Assembly (NCBI GenBank): GCA_030749235.1
Contig: JASMKM010000019.1
Span: forward strand, 1 to 57,072
From: Planctomycetota bacterium
GTDB lineage: Bacteria > Planctomycetota > UBA1135
DNA: 57,072 bases
Reading direction: 5' to 3'
The notes under the pieces are model-generated. The model made no database searches, had not been told where the DNA came from, and was given only the letters and a program-made list of their open reading frames with translations. Both the position numbers and the translations under genes were made by a program. Numbering within the stretch: position 1 is the first letter of the stretch; every line of letters starts with the position of its first letter. Below, piece by piece: positions 25,503-35,100 of the stretch.

Positions 25503-26555
25503 CTAGGCCAGGTCCTCGCCGTCGGAAAGGAAGGAAGCGTACAGGTCCAAATCCTCGAGGAACTTGGCCGTGCCACGCGCAACAGCAGTGAGTGGTTCGG
25601 AATCGATGGCACAAGGCAACCCCGTGCTCTTCGACACATATTGATCCAAGCCTGGCAGTAAGGCGCCGCCACCGACGACGGTAATCCCTTGCTCAAGCAA
25701 ATCCGAACCGATTTCCGGTGGCGCCATCTCGAGACAATCCAGCACCGCGCGCATGATGCCACGCAGCGGCGTATCCAAGGCCTCGCGGATCTCCTCGGAA
25801 TTGAGGACCAACTTGCGTGGCATTAGGTTCAGCGAATCACGTCCGGCGACCTCGAGGGTTTTCTCATCGTCCAAAGCCCAAGCCGAACCGATGGTCTTCT
25901 TGACCAGCTCCGCGGTCAACGGACCAATTTGCAGGTTGTGTGTCTTGCGCACGAAATCGACGATGGCATCGTCCATATTGTCGCCCGCGACCTTTACCGA
26001 TTTTACCGTGACCGGCCCACCCAAGGCGAGGATGGCCACTTCCGTAGTACCGCCACCGATGTCGACGACCATCGAGCCTTGCGCTTCGGTAATCGGCAAC
26101 TCCACACCCAGACCAGCGGCCATCGGCTCATCGACTAGGTAAACCTTGCGTGCACCTGCGCGCTCGGCCGAGTTGATGACGGCGCGGCGTTCTACGGTGG
26201 TGATACCCGAAGGCACCGAGATCACGACTCGCGGACGGACCCACGAGCGCCCTTCATGGGCCTTACGCAAGAAGTAACGCAACAACTTCTCGGTAATCTC
26301 GAAATCGGCAATCACACCACCCTTCAGCGGCCGCACGGCCTCGATGTTGGTGGGCGTTTTGCCGAGCATGCGGTAGGCTTCGTCACCGACCCCCATGCCG
26401 TCGAGAATTACCTCGTTGGTGCCTTTATAGACCGCAACCACGGAAGGTTCATCGAGCAGGATGCCAAGGTCTTGAGAGGCGACCAGCGTATTTGCTGTGC
26501 CTAAATCGATGCCCAAATCTTCGGACAAGGAAAACCGACGGAAAAGCCAATCCAT
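25503..26555 (-). CDS. mreB: Rod shape-determining actin homologue MreB
   Basis: MreB polymerises under the inner membrane and directs the elongasome. The 350-residue protein has the actin-fold signatures: phosphate 1 (LGIDLGTANTLV, about 14 to 25), connect 1, phosphate 2 (MVVDIGGGTTEVAILALGG) and the adenosine motif (GITVVGGGALLPGL). The N-terminal MDWLFRRFS is a likely amphipathic membrane-binding helix. The ATG at 26555 gives the normal family length. It opens the mreB-mreC-mreD-mrdA-rodA operon, which may read on into tdh-kbl-aacS. A candidate promoter lies at 26600-26628, just after a terminator that isolates it from the upstream genes. Confidence 0.97.
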   Translation of the reverse strand: MDWLFRRFSLSEDLGIDLGTANTLVASQDLGILLDEPSVVAVYKGTNEVILDGMGVGDEAYRMLGKTPTNIEAVRPLKGGVIADFEITEKLLRYFLRKAHEGRSWVRPRVVISVPSGITTVERRAVINSAERAGARKVYLVDEPMAAGLGVELPITEAQGSMVVDIGGGTTEVAILALGGPVTVKSVKVAGDNMDDAIVDFVRKTHNLQIGPLTAELVKKTIGSAWALDDEKTLEVAGRDSLNLMPRKLVLNSEEIREALDTPLRGIMRAVLDCLEMAPPEIGSDLLEQGITVVGGGALLPGLDQYVSKSTGLPCAIDSEPLTAVARGTAKFLEDLDLYASFLSDGEDLA

Positions 26556-26599
26556 GTTTGCGTGTAGCGGGGAACCAGGAGCGGTACTTGCTTCTGAGG

Positions 26600-26628
26600 A
26601 GTATAGGGATTGGCGGCCCTCGGATAAA
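26600..26628 (-). promoter_or_regulatory. Candidate mreB promoter
   Basis: On the minus strand TATACT (complement of 26600-26605) and TTTATC (complement of 26623-26628) are spaced by 17 bases, between the upstream terminator and the mreB ATG. The -35 is weak. Confidence 0.45.
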
Positions 26629-26638
26629 CCGCTAAACC

Positions 26639-26680
26639 AAAAAGGAGAAGGCCGCCCCCCGGATAGAGGGACGACCTTCT
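26639..26680 (-). terminator. Terminator downstream of the small membrane protein gene
   Basis: On the minus strand AGAAGGTCGTCCC pairs with the GGGGCGGCCTTCT arm through G-U pairs, around a short loop (stem within 26646-26680). CCTTTTT follows (complement of 26639-26645). It ends the unit of the coiled-coil and small membrane protein genes. Confidence 0.85.
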
Positions 26681-26701
26681 TTCACCTGGGCCCGATTCGC
26701 T

Positions 26702-26950
26702 CTACTCAGGAGCCTCGTAGCTGTCCTTGAAGAACATGCCTCCACCGAACTGCTTGCCCTTGGCGAAATCGACCAGGACCAGAGCGGCAATCATCATGAT
26801 GCCCGTCACGATGGACATAACGACCTCGATTGGAGGTCCAGGGCTGACTTCCTTGGGCTCCTTGGCTGCTTTGGCCTTCTTAGGCTTGGCTTTCTTACCG
26901 CCACCCTTCCTAGGTGCGGCCTTCTTAGCGGATCTACGACGTGCTGCCAT
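26702..26950 (-). CDS. Small basic single-pass membrane protein
   Basis: An 82-residue protein. Residues 1 to about 33 are almost entirely Lys, Ala, Arg and Gly (RRRSAKKAAPRKGGGKK), giving a very positive, probably disordered and cytoplasmic tail. One membrane helix follows (VVMSIVTGIMMIAALVLVDF, about 44 to 63), then a short acidic periplasmic end. The tail resembles histone-H1-like sequences and could touch nucleic acid or lipid head groups. I do not recognise a family. The ATG at 26950 has AAGGAG seven bases upstream, and that site overlaps the stop codon of the coiled-coil gene, so the two are translationally coupled and probably work together. Confidence 0.7.
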   Translation of the reverse strand: MAARRRSAKKAAPRKGGGKKAKPKKAKAAKEPKEVSPGPPIEVVMSIVTGIMMIAALVLVDFAKGKQFGGGMFFKDSYEAPE

Positions 26951-26957
26951 CAATCAG

Positions 26958-26963
26958 CTCCTT
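26958..26963 (-). promoter_or_regulatory. Ribosome binding site overlapping the upstream stop codon
   Basis: AAGGAG on the minus strand, seven bases before the ATG at 26950. The stop codon of the coiled-coil gene (TAA, 26962-26964) is part of the sequence TAAGGAG. Confidence 0.75.
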
Positions 26964-27816
26964 ACAGGCGAGTTTTGACACGGTCGCCAGCAGCAATCAT
27001 GCCGTTACCGGCCATCTCCAGCGTTGCTGCAGACTTTGATTCGTTGACGGTCTGAACGTAAATCTGACCTTTGTAGGTCGAACCGTTGTAGACGTCGTAG
27101 GTGAAGCCTGGCTGCACAGAGTCATGCTTGCCGAGGTTGATGACGACGTAGGTCGTGCCTTCGACAGTGTCGACGCTCAACACGGAACCTTCCATCTGTG
27201 GCTGAGCACCGATGCTCTGCAGGTCGACCTTGTAGAGGCTCACAACCGTCTGAAGCTTGGCTTCGGCGACGGCTGCGCGCTCCTCGGAGCGAGCCAGCTG
27301 CAAGGCGAGGTCCGTGGCGCGACCTTCTGCCATGTTCTTGGCATCGGTGGCGGCGTTGGCCGTGGAGTTGGCGGCATCGCGTGCATCCAGTGCAGCGTCG
27401 CGCTCTTCACGAACAGCCTCGTACTGGTTGCGCACACCATCTAGGTCGCTCGCCAGTTGTCCATTGGTACCTTCCAGATCGCTCAGCTTGCCTTCGATGC
27501 CTTGCAGGCTCTCGCGCAGATCAGAGTTCTGCTGGCGCTCGGACTCGAGGCTCTCGGTGAGAGCAGTCTTCTCAGCGCTCAGCTTGCTGTTGTCAGAAAG
27601 GAGACGCTGGGACTCAGCCTTGGCCTGATCGCGCTCGTTGGTGAGTTTACCAACTTGGTCATCAAGACTTGCTTGTAGGTCAGCCTTAGATTTGACTTCT
27701 GTCTCATAATCCTTGCGATAGCTGTCGCTTTCTCCAATCAAGGAGGCAGACGCGCCCACGAAGAGCGCAGCAAGTGCAAGGTTCAGGACAACGAAAAATT
27801 TTCCGATGGTACTCAT
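26962..27816 (-). CDS. Membrane-anchored coiled-coil protein with C-terminal beta domain
   Basis: A 284-residue protein. An uncleaved-looking N-terminal membrane segment (FFVVLNLALAALFVGASASL) is followed by a long heptad-rich coiled coil at about 30 to 190, full of Glu, Lys, Ala, Leu and Gln. A beta-rich domain follows at about 195 to 284 (VLSVDTVEGTTYVVINLGKH, then PGFTYDVYNGSTYKGQIYVQ), ending in GDRVKTRL. The layout of anchor, coiled coil and small beta barrel mirrors MreC, although it is not MreC. It could be a periplasmic spacer or wall-binding protein. It lies between lnt and mreB with its own candidate promoter. No family name can be given with confidence. Confidence 0.75.
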   Translation of the reverse strand: MSTIGKFFVVLNLALAALFVGASASLIGESDSYRKDYETEVKSKADLQASLDDQVGKLTNERDQAKAESQRLLSDNSKLSAEKTALTESLESERQQNSDLRESLQGIEGKLSDLEGTNGQLASDLDGVRNQYEAVREERDAALDARDAANSTANAATDAKNMAEGRATDLALQLARSEERAAVAEAKLQTVVSLYKVDLQSIGAQPQMEGSVLSVDTVEGTTYVVINLGKHDSVQPGFTYDVYNGSTYKGQIYVQTVNESKSAATLEMAGNGMIAAGDRVKTRL

Positions 27817-27920
27817 CCCAGGTGGTTCAGACGGGTTTTTTTGGGGAGGCGGTGCGCAGGATTGCGCGGGTGCCAGTCTAGGCGCTCTCGGGCATTGGGT
27901 TTACGCCAGTTCGATGGAAA

Positions 27921-27949
27921 AATCTATCCATGCCCCTGCAAAGGGTCAA
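27921..27949 (-). promoter_or_regulatory. Candidate promoter of the coiled-coil protein gene
   Basis: On the minus strand TTGACC (complement of 27944-27949) and TAGATT (complement of 27921-27926) are spaced by exactly 17 bases. This is the best sigma-70-like promoter I find in the window. It would give a leader of about 100 bases before the ATG at 27816. Confidence 0.55.
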
Positions 27950-27962
27950 GCAAGCATCTGGG

Positions 27963-29657
27963 TTATCCCTGACTTGGCTGTGCATCGGACACCTTGCGAC
28001 GCCCACCAAAAAGGCAAAATAGCCCAATAACGGCCGTGCATAAGGTCCAAAGGGGCAGCAAAGCCCACCCCCAGCTGCGGTAGGCGGTGGTCGTCCCGGA
28101 ACTTGGCGCGATCGGCAAATCAGCCTGCCACCACGAAATTTCTCCTGGCGCAGGGCCCCAATCGACCTTGCCATCGGGATAAACCAGGCAAGTTCGGCCG
28201 GTATTGGTGCAGCGAAGGATGGCCAGACCACTTTCCAAGGCCCGCAAACGGGTGGCAGCCACCATCTGATCCATCTCGATGCCGTCATGGCCGAACCAAT
28301 CCTCATTGGAAAGAATCACGAAGGCTTGGGCGGCGTCATCGGCCTGGCTGCGGAAAGCGCTTTCGAACACGTTCTCCCAGCAGACCGCGCCGCCAAGTCG
28401 CGGCAATTGGCCAGTGGCCTGCAAAGGACCGGTTTGTTCCGTGCGGCCAAAATCGGGGCGCAAGCCGAAGGTACGGTGGGCCCAGCGCACGAAACCAGCA
28501 CTCCAGGGAAAGGAACCGCCGAAAGGCAGGTTTTCACCAAAGGGCACCAACTCCTGCTTGGAGAAATGCTGGATCAGGCTGCCGTAACGATCAAACAGCA
28601 CGAACTCGGTGTTGCGCGGCGAATACACGCCCTCTGGCGCGTCGGCGGCTACTGGATAGTAGAAATGGGCACCGGTCAGGAAATAGACCGGGCGCTCCGG
28701 CGGGTTGGTGGCTAACTCCAATGCCACCTTGACCATGGTCTTTTGGCGCTTGCGCACCGTCTCCATCTTGTGCACCTCATCGGGAAGGTCCACCCACGGC
28801 CGACGCATCTCGCCGACCGAATCCTCCTCCACTCCAGGGAAAGGCCACATAGTCTCGGCCCACAGCAGCAGATCCGGTTGAACCCCGGCCTTGAAGGCAG
28901 CGTCAGTGACCTCCATCTGAACCTTGAAGAAGTCCGAAGCCGACAAGATGCGGTTTTTGTCCTCTACTCTTACGACGGGTTGGATGCTCAAGCAGCTTAG
29001 GGTGCTTTCGGCCTCGGCCGGCGCACGATGCATCACCAGCGCCACCGCCAATAAAACGATGGCAGGGATCGCCAAGCCCCTGCGTGCCTGACCTAAAACA
29101 ACCAGCAACAAGGCGCCGCCGAAACTGGCGAACAACACCAAACCGGACTCGCCCAAGACGTCGGCCAAGGCGATCAACGGCGACGACTCCAAGGCGAAGC
29201 CAAGCGAAGCCCAGGGCACGCCGCCGACGAACAGATAGAACCAGGTCATGCGGAGGTACTCGGCCGCCGGCAGGGCGAACATGGCCGCCAAGTGGCTGGA
29301 GAGGCGTCGGTGGAGCAGGCGATAAAGCAGGCCTTCGGCGAACCAACAGCTGCCCAAAATTAAGGCCGCGCCGATGGGGGCGAGTGGGTGTACGTGCACC
29401 AGGAAGGCGAAGGACAAGCCCCAGAAAACCACCCCAGCAAGGTAGTCCAGCCACAGGTCCGACTTGCGCTGCCACCCTACATAGCGCAGTGCAACAGCCA
29501 CGAAGATCAGCGGCCAAGCCCAACCACCTAGCCAACCGGGCATCGCCACGGCGCGGCAAATGGCAGCGAGCAAGTAGAAGAGCCAGGTGGGCACGAGGTG
29601 AGTGCGGGTGTGGGAGTGGTTAAGGATTCGCCAACGGCAGGTAAGCCACGCGGTCAC
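27963..29657 (-). CDS. lnt: Apolipoprotein N-acyltransferase
   Basis: Lnt adds the third acyl chain to lipoproteins in the inner membrane. The 564-residue product has an N-terminal block of membrane segments (to about 210), a periplasmic nitrilase domain and a final membrane helix (WGWALLPLWTLCTAVIGLFCLF). The catalytic triad is visible: Glu268 (LLLWAETMWPF), Lys367 (HFSKQELVPFGENLPFG) and Cys426 (GGAVCWENVF). The start is uncertain. The GTG at 29657 overlaps moeA by 38 bases and leaves basic residues ahead of the first helix; the GTG at 29594 gives no overlap. Neither has a good ribosome site. Several lipoproteins in the window would be its substrates. Confidence 0.92.
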   Translation of the reverse strand: MTAWLTCRWRILNHSHTRTHLVPTWLFYLLAAICRAVAMPGWLGGWAWPLIFVAVALRYVGWQRKSDLWLDYLAGVVFWGLSFAFLVHVHPLAPIGAALILGSCWFAEGLLYRLLHRRLSSHLAAMFALPAAEYLRMTWFYLFVGGVPWASLGFALESSPLIALADVLGESGLVLFASFGGALLLVVLGQARRGLAIPAIVLLAVALVMHRAPAEAESTLSCLSIQPVVRVEDKNRILSASDFFKVQMEVTDAAFKAGVQPDLLLWAETMWPFPGVEEDSVGEMRRPWVDLPDEVHKMETVRKRQKTMVKVALELATNPPERPVYFLTGAHFYYPVAADAPEGVYSPRNTEFVLFDRYGSLIQHFSKQELVPFGENLPFGGSFPWSAGFVRWAHRTFGLRPDFGRTEQTGPLQATGQLPRLGGAVCWENVFESAFRSQADDAAQAFVILSNEDWFGHDGIEMDQMVAATRLRALESGLAILRCTNTGRTCLVYPDGKVDWGPAPGEISWWQADLPIAPSSGTTTAYRSWGWALLPLWTLCTAVIGLFCLFGGRRKVSDAQPSQG

Positions 29658-30867
29658 CAGCTTGCAGTTGACTATCCGGAGTCAGAAACAGCAGGGCGCT
29701 GGCGTAAGCCAACGAAGTCCAATCGCCAGAGCCGGATTCCTGGCACGGCGTGACCTGAAGCGCACCACCATCCTGGTCACCACTGAGAAAGCAAGGCAAC
29801 CAGCGCGGACGCTTGCGACTACGCAACTCAGTGGTGGTGGTGCCGTAGCGCAAAGGCCGTGGGTAAGCGGTGGTGGCGCCACCGAGTTGATCGACCACCA
29901 TACGTCCGAACAATTCCAACACTGTGAAGGAACTGACTGGGTTGCCCGGTAAGCCTAGCACGATGGTATTGCCACGGATGCCAGCCCACACCGGCTTGCC
30001 GGGTTGCAATGCAACCTTATGGAACAGGAACTCGACGCCGCATTCGACAAACACCCGCGGCATGAAATCCTTATCGCCCATACTGACGCCGCCGATGGTG
30101 ACGACCAAGTCGCACTGGTCGAGTGCTTTGCTGACGGCTTTCTTCAGGGCCTCTTCCTTATCCGGCACATGGCAGTCCATGGTGACCTGGGCACCGAAGC
30201 CTTGCAGCTGCAGTCGTGAGGCCAAGCGATTGCTGTCGCGGACCTGATGCAGGCCTGGAGTCTCGGTATAAGGCACGACCTCATCGCCGGTGGCCAACAC
30301 TGCAGCCTTCGGCTCGGAAAAAACCTTCACCTTTTCTAATCCACAGGAAGCAGCGGCGGCCAAATCTCCAGCACGAAGCCGATGTCCTGCCTTCAGAATG
30401 GCACGCCCCTTCAGACCCATCTCGCCGGCCGCCCGCACATGTTTATCCGCCGGCGGTGCGTCGGCCAAGATCAAGCGATCCCCGTCGCGCGCGGTAAGCT
30501 CCACGGGCACCACGGTGTCGGCGCCATGCGGAACAGTGCCGCCGGTCATGACAGCCATAGCCTGACCGCTTTGGATGGTGGGCAAGCCCGAGGTTCCGGC
30601 ATAGAGCACCCCAACGATCTCGCGTGCCGCAGCTCCATCGGCTGAGATGACGGCGAACCCATCCATCGCGGAACGTCGTACCGGGGGTTCATCGCGATCC
30701 AATGCAATTTCGGAGGCCAACACGCGGTCCAAAGCCTCAGGAAGAAGGACTTCCGAGACCGTCGGTTCAAAAGACATGCAGCGACTCTCCAACAAGGCAA
30801 GAGCCTCTGCGTAAGTCAGCAAAGGTTTCCTGACGGTTTCCTGGCTTTTGGTGTCTTGACTCTCCAT
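29620..30867 (-). CDS. moeA: Molybdopterin molybdenumtransferase MoeA
   Basis: MoeA inserts molybdate into adenylated molybdopterin in molybdenum cofactor synthesis. With the ATG at 30867 the product has 415 residues, matching Escherichia coli MoeA at 411. Signatures include RSAMDGFAVISADG, MTGGTVPHGADTVVPVE, VLATGDEVV, RDSNRLASRLQLQGFGA, the MoCF-type TIGGVSMGDKDFMPRVF, and GLPGNPVSSF. The frame opens 89 codons further upstream, but that part runs into the divergent gene and has no family resemblance. Nine consecutive G residues lie in the ribosome-binding region, just before ACAA-ATG. No other molybdenum gene or molybdoenzyme is in the window. Confidence 0.95.
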   Translation of the reverse strand: MESQDTKSQETVRKPLLTYAEALALLESRCMSFEPTVSEVLLPEALDRVLASEIALDRDEPPVRRSAMDGFAVISADGAAAREIVGVLYAGTSGLPTIQSGQAMAVMTGGTVPHGADTVVPVELTARDGDRLILADAPPADKHVRAAGEMGLKGRAILKAGHRLRAGDLAAAASCGLEKVKVFSEPKAAVLATGDEVVPYTETPGLHQVRDSNRLASRLQLQGFGAQVTMDCHVPDKEEALKKAVSKALDQCDLVVTIGGVSMGDKDFMPRVFVECGVEFLFHKVALQPGKPVWAGIRGNTIVLGLPGNPVSSFTVLELFGRMVVDQLGGATTAYPRPLRYGTTTTELRSRKRPRWLPCFLSGDQDGGALQVTPCQESGSGDWTSLAYASALLFLTPDSQLQAGDRVAYLPLANP

Positions 30868-30938
30868 TTGTCCCCCCCCCACATCAACTCGGCAGGAGAC
30901 ACCATAATAGAGAAACCTTGCGGCAGCTTCCCTACCCA
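30868..30938. promoter_or_regulatory. Divergent regulatory region between moeA and the efflux operon
   Basis: The 71 bases hold outward-facing AT-rich hexamers at about 30903-30909 (CATAAT on plus, TATTAT on minus) without good -35 boxes, and a run of nine C (30872-30880). Both transcripts must start in or very near this interval. Confidence 0.35.
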
Positions 30939-32165
30939 ATGCAACTACGCCCCCTCCCACTTCTCCTACTGGCGGTCTTCGCGCTGACACCAGCATGTTC
31001 TCGTTCCAGCGATTCCGACGAATCCGAGAGCACCCAAGGCGAAGGCGCGAGCCAGGAGGAAGGTGTCTCAAGTTCGACTGATGCCAATGCCAGCGGCGAG
31101 GAAGCCGACCCACAGAACAAGAACAAGCAGCCACAGCTGGTGCGAATTGCGCCGTTACGGGTAGGCCCCGTCGAGCGCCTGCTCGAGGCTACTGCCAACG
31201 TCGAGTCCTTGGATGTGGTAGACGTCATGCCTGAACGCGCTGAGCCAGTGACCGCGGTGCTAGTCGAGGAAGGCGATGCGGTCGAAGCCGGTCAGGTGTT
31301 GGCGCGCTTGCGCGATTCCAACGCCAAGTTGGCGGTAGCCGAAGCCGAGGTCCGCGTGACCGAAGCCAAGTTCGCGATGGAACTGGCTGAGCGCGAGCTG
31401 AAGCGTGACCAGCAACTGGTGGATAACCCAGGCCCTACGGTGATCGTCTCGGACCGTGACCTGGAGACCCGCCGCCAGACTTGGGAAGCCGCCAAAACCG
31501 CTCACCAAACCGCCGAGGTCGCCCTGCAACGCAGTCAGTTGGACCTGGCGCAATGCGAGCTGGTCGCGCCAATCGCCGGCACCATCAGTGTGCGCGACAT
31601 CTCGATTGGTGATATGGCCACGGTGGGCACGCGCGTCTTTCAAATCACCGACCTGTCGCACCCGAAAGTGATCATGTATCGCCCCCAGCGTGAGTTGATG
31701 GATCTGAAGGTCGGCCAACAACTGATCGCCAAGTCCGAAGCCTTGCCCGGCATCGAAGTCCCTGGGGCGATTGAGCGCGTGGCTCCGACCATCGATCTGG
31801 AGACCGGCACCGTCAAGGTGACCGCTGCCTTGGAGCCCGGAAAACTGCGCATTCCCGCCGGCATCCTGGTCAAGCTGGAGCTGGTTCTCGATCGTCATGA
31901 GAATGCCTTGCTGATCCCCAAGAAGGCCTTGTTTCATGAAGGCGACTATGTCTATTGCTTCGTGGTCCGTGATGGCAAGGCCGTACGCGTCGAGATCTTC
32001 GGCGGCTACGAGACCGATGAGGAGATTGAAGCCGGTGAAGGCACCGAGCTGCTGGCCGGCGATCAGGTGGTGGTGGTCGGCGCCGATCGCCTCGGCGATG
32101 GCGATGAAGTCAAGATTGCCGACGAGACCGAAGGTGACGCCGAGACCGCCGCGGAGCGCGACTAG
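30939..32165 (+). CDS. RND efflux periplasmic adaptor lipoprotein
   Basis: A 408-residue HlyD/AcrA-type membrane fusion protein. A lipoprotein-like signal (LLLLAVFALTPA then Cys20) is followed by an acidic Ser/Glu linker. The split lipoyl domain comes next (AEPVTAVLVEEGDAVEAGQV and CELVAPIAGTISVRDISIGD), flanking a helical hairpin at about 125 to 205. Beta-barrel and membrane-proximal domains follow (PKKALFHEGDYVYCFVVRDG). It links an RND pump to an outer membrane exit duct. A TTG at 30918 is in frame; the ATG at 30939 gives the better signal peptide. The stop is followed 2 bases later by the first permease gene. No outer membrane channel gene is nearby. Confidence 0.9.
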   Translation: MQLRPLPLLLLAVFALTPACSRSSDSDESESTQGEGASQEEGVSSSTDANASGEEADPQNKNKQPQLVRIAPLRVGPVERLLEATANVESLDVVDVMPERAEPVTAVLVEEGDAVEAGQVLARLRDSNAKLAVAEAEVRVTEAKFAMELAERELKRDQQLVDNPGPTVIVSDRDLETRRQTWEAAKTAHQTAEVALQRSQLDLAQCELVAPIAGTISVRDISIGDMATVGTRVFQITDLSHPKVIMYRPQRELMDLKVGQQLIAKSEALPGIEVPGAIERVAPTIDLETGTVKVTAALEPGKLRIPAGILVKLELVLDRHENALLIPKKALFHEGDYVYCFVVRDGKAVRVEIFGGYETDEEIEAGEGTELLAGDQVVVVGADRLGDGDEVKIADETEGDAETAAERD

Positions 32166-32167
32166 GC

Positions 32168-35100
32168 ATGAACGACTCGGAAAGACGCAGCGGCATCGGG
32201 GGCTTGTTCGCTCTCGGTGTGAAGCGGCCGATTGGCATGGGCATGATTGCCGCCGCCGCCGTGGTGTTCGGCTGGATTAGCTTGCAGAAGCTACCTGTCG
32301 ACCTGTTGCCGCCGGTGAACTATCCCTCGCTAACGGTCCGCACGACCTATAGCGGTGCGGCACCAGAGGACGTCGAGGAGCGCGTGACGGAACGATTGGA
32401 GGACATGTTGTCCACCGTCGGCAACCTGGTGAACATCAGTTCCAGTTCCCGCGCCGAGGTCTCCGAGATCCTGATGGAATTCGAGTGGGGATCAAACCTG
32501 CCCTTCCTGGTGCAGGACGTACGCGAACGCATGGACCGCGTGTTCCTGCCCAATGGCGTCGACAAGCCCCTGATTCTGCGTTACGACCCAAGCCTAGACC
32601 CTGTCATCCGCGTAGCCCTTTCCGGTGGGTCGGATCTTGTGCGCCTGCGCGACATCGCCGAGTCGGAGGTGGAGCGTCAACTCGAGGGCCTGCCAGGAGT
32701 CGCGGCGGTACGCGTCAAGGGTGGCTTGGAGGATGAGGTCCATGTGCTAGTCGATCCGCAGCGCTTGGCCTTGTTCAAGATCTCCGGTGAGGACATTCGC
32801 ACCCGCCTGCAGGAGGAGAACCTCAACGTGCCAGGCGGCAAGCTTGAGGAAGGTTCGGTGGAATATGTGGTTCGCACCCTGAACCAGTTCCGCAGCCTAG
32901 AGGAGATTGAGGCCCTGCCGATTAAGACGGTCAACCAGACCACCGTCAAGCTTCGTGACCTTGCCGTGGTCAAGCGCGCCAGTAAAGATCGCGACGTGAT
33001 CCAACGTGTTGACGGCCAAGAGTCGGTGGAGATCGCCGTCTACCGCGAAGCCGGCGCCAACATCGTGGCGGTCGCCGAGGCGGTAAGGCTAAAGCTGTTC
33101 GGCAAACCGGCTTCGATGATGCGCGGTCCACCCAGCAGGGATGAACCGCCCAAGCAACCCACCCACGTCGCATCCAAGCTACCTAGCGACGTCGAGCTGA
33201 CCCTGCTTTCCGATCAGTCGATCTTCGTCGCCGAAGCCATCTCCGAGGTCAACAGCGCCGCCATCTTCGGTGGCATCTTCGCTGTCTTGGTCTGTTATTT
33301 CTTCCTGCGCCGTTTCGGCACCACCTTTATCATCGGCCTGGCCGTCCCGATCTCGATTGTCGCCACCTTTGGTGCGATGTACAGCTCCGGCGTCTCGATG
33401 AACATCATGTCGCTAGGTGGCTTGGCCTTAGGTATCGGCATGTTGGTCGACAATGCCATCGTGGTGCTGGAATCGATTACGCGGTGCCGCGAGGAAGGCG
33501 ATCCACCGCATCGTGCTGCAATCCGCGGAGTATCGGAAGTGGGCAGTGCGGTGACCGCCAGTACTTTGACCACCATCGCGGTGTTTGCACCGATTATCTT
33601 CGTCGAGGGCATCGCCGGCCAGACCTTCGGCGACCAGGCCTTAACCGTGGTCGCCTCCTTGCTGATCTCACTGGCTGTGGCCTTGTTCTTCATTCCGGGC
33701 TTGGCGGCACGGATCCGCCTGTCGCAGTCGGACCAGCGCAAGAGCACTTGGCGCGCCCTGACTGGAGAGTTGTTCCCGCACATGCGCTCGGATCGCTTTT
33801 TCCACGACACCGGTCTCAGCAAGAGCAAGCTATTGATCGTGTTGGCGGTGGTTGGCCTTGCGGTCGGTGGTGCGCTCTTGGCTTTGGTCGTGCCTGGCAT
33901 GGATGATGAGTGGATCAAGCCCGGTACCAAAATCGAAGGAGATTGGAGCCCGGTGCCACCAGAAGTCCGAGAGACCATCGCCGCGGTGAAGTTGTTCGCC
34001 TTCGCTTGCTTCATCCCATTGGCATGGTTGGTCATCGTGCCCCTGACCACCTTGGCCGCGCGCTTCGCCTTCGACATGCTCGGCGTCGTCGTGTTCTTGA
34101 TTCGCGGCCTATCCGCCTTGCTACTCATCGCGATGTGGGCCATTTGTTGGCTGCCAGCTGCCTTCATCAACCTGGTCTTCCGTGCCAATGAAGCGGTCTA
34201 CCCGAAGGTCCTCAAAGGGGCGATCCGCGCTCCAATCATCGTGTTGCTGCTCGCTGGCGGCATCGCTTACGGAACCTTCCAGGCTGCCAGCGACATGGGC
34301 CGCGAACTGCTGCCGGAAGTTCTGCAAGGCGAGTTCACTGCCGAATTGTTTTTCCCTGCCGGTACTCCACTGACCGAATCCGATCGCATCGCCTCGAGCC
34401 TGGAAGGCTTGATCCGGAAGTTGGAAGGCGTCGAGGAGACCGCAATCACGTCGGGATCGGATCGCGACACGGTCTCCACCGAGGAGACTGGGCCGCATAC
34501 ATCACGCATCTCGATTCGCCTGGACACCAGCGGCAAGGATCCGCATGCCTTGGAGCTGAGTGCCGAAGACCGCATTCGCACCTTGCTCGGCAAGGAGCCG
34601 GCTCTAGCGCGTTACAACCTGCGCCGCCCGACTTTGTTGGCCCTGAATGCGCCGCTGGAGGTCGAGATTGTCGGCGATGACCTGGGCATCATTGGTGAGG
34701 TTGCGCGTGAGGCTGAACTAGCCTTGACCGACGTCCCCGGCTTGGTGGACCTGCGTTCGTCCTTGCGACGTGGCAATCCCGAAGTGCGCATTACCCCCGA
34801 TCGCGAGAAGCTGGCACGCCACAACCTGACCGCCGCACAGGTAGCGAATCGTCTGCGCTTGGCGGTGGAAGGCGAGACCGCCTCGACTTTCCCCGGGCGA
34901 GACGAGAGGATTGATATCCGGGTGCGAGCCGACACCGACACCTTGAAGCACATCGAGCAGCTCAAGGACCTACCAGTCAACCCCGATGCCGCCCACCCAC
35001 TGCCGCTCAGCGCGGTTGCAGATTTTGAGATCCAGGATGGACCTAGCGACATCCGTCATATCCGCGGACGTCGGGCGGCGGTGTTGTCGGCATCCCTTGC

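Noticed and set aside
29084-29623. Arg/Pro-rich plus-strand open frame opposite lnt
   Set aside because: Extreme Arg/Pro bias from reading the wrong strand of a membrane protein gene; no start signal.
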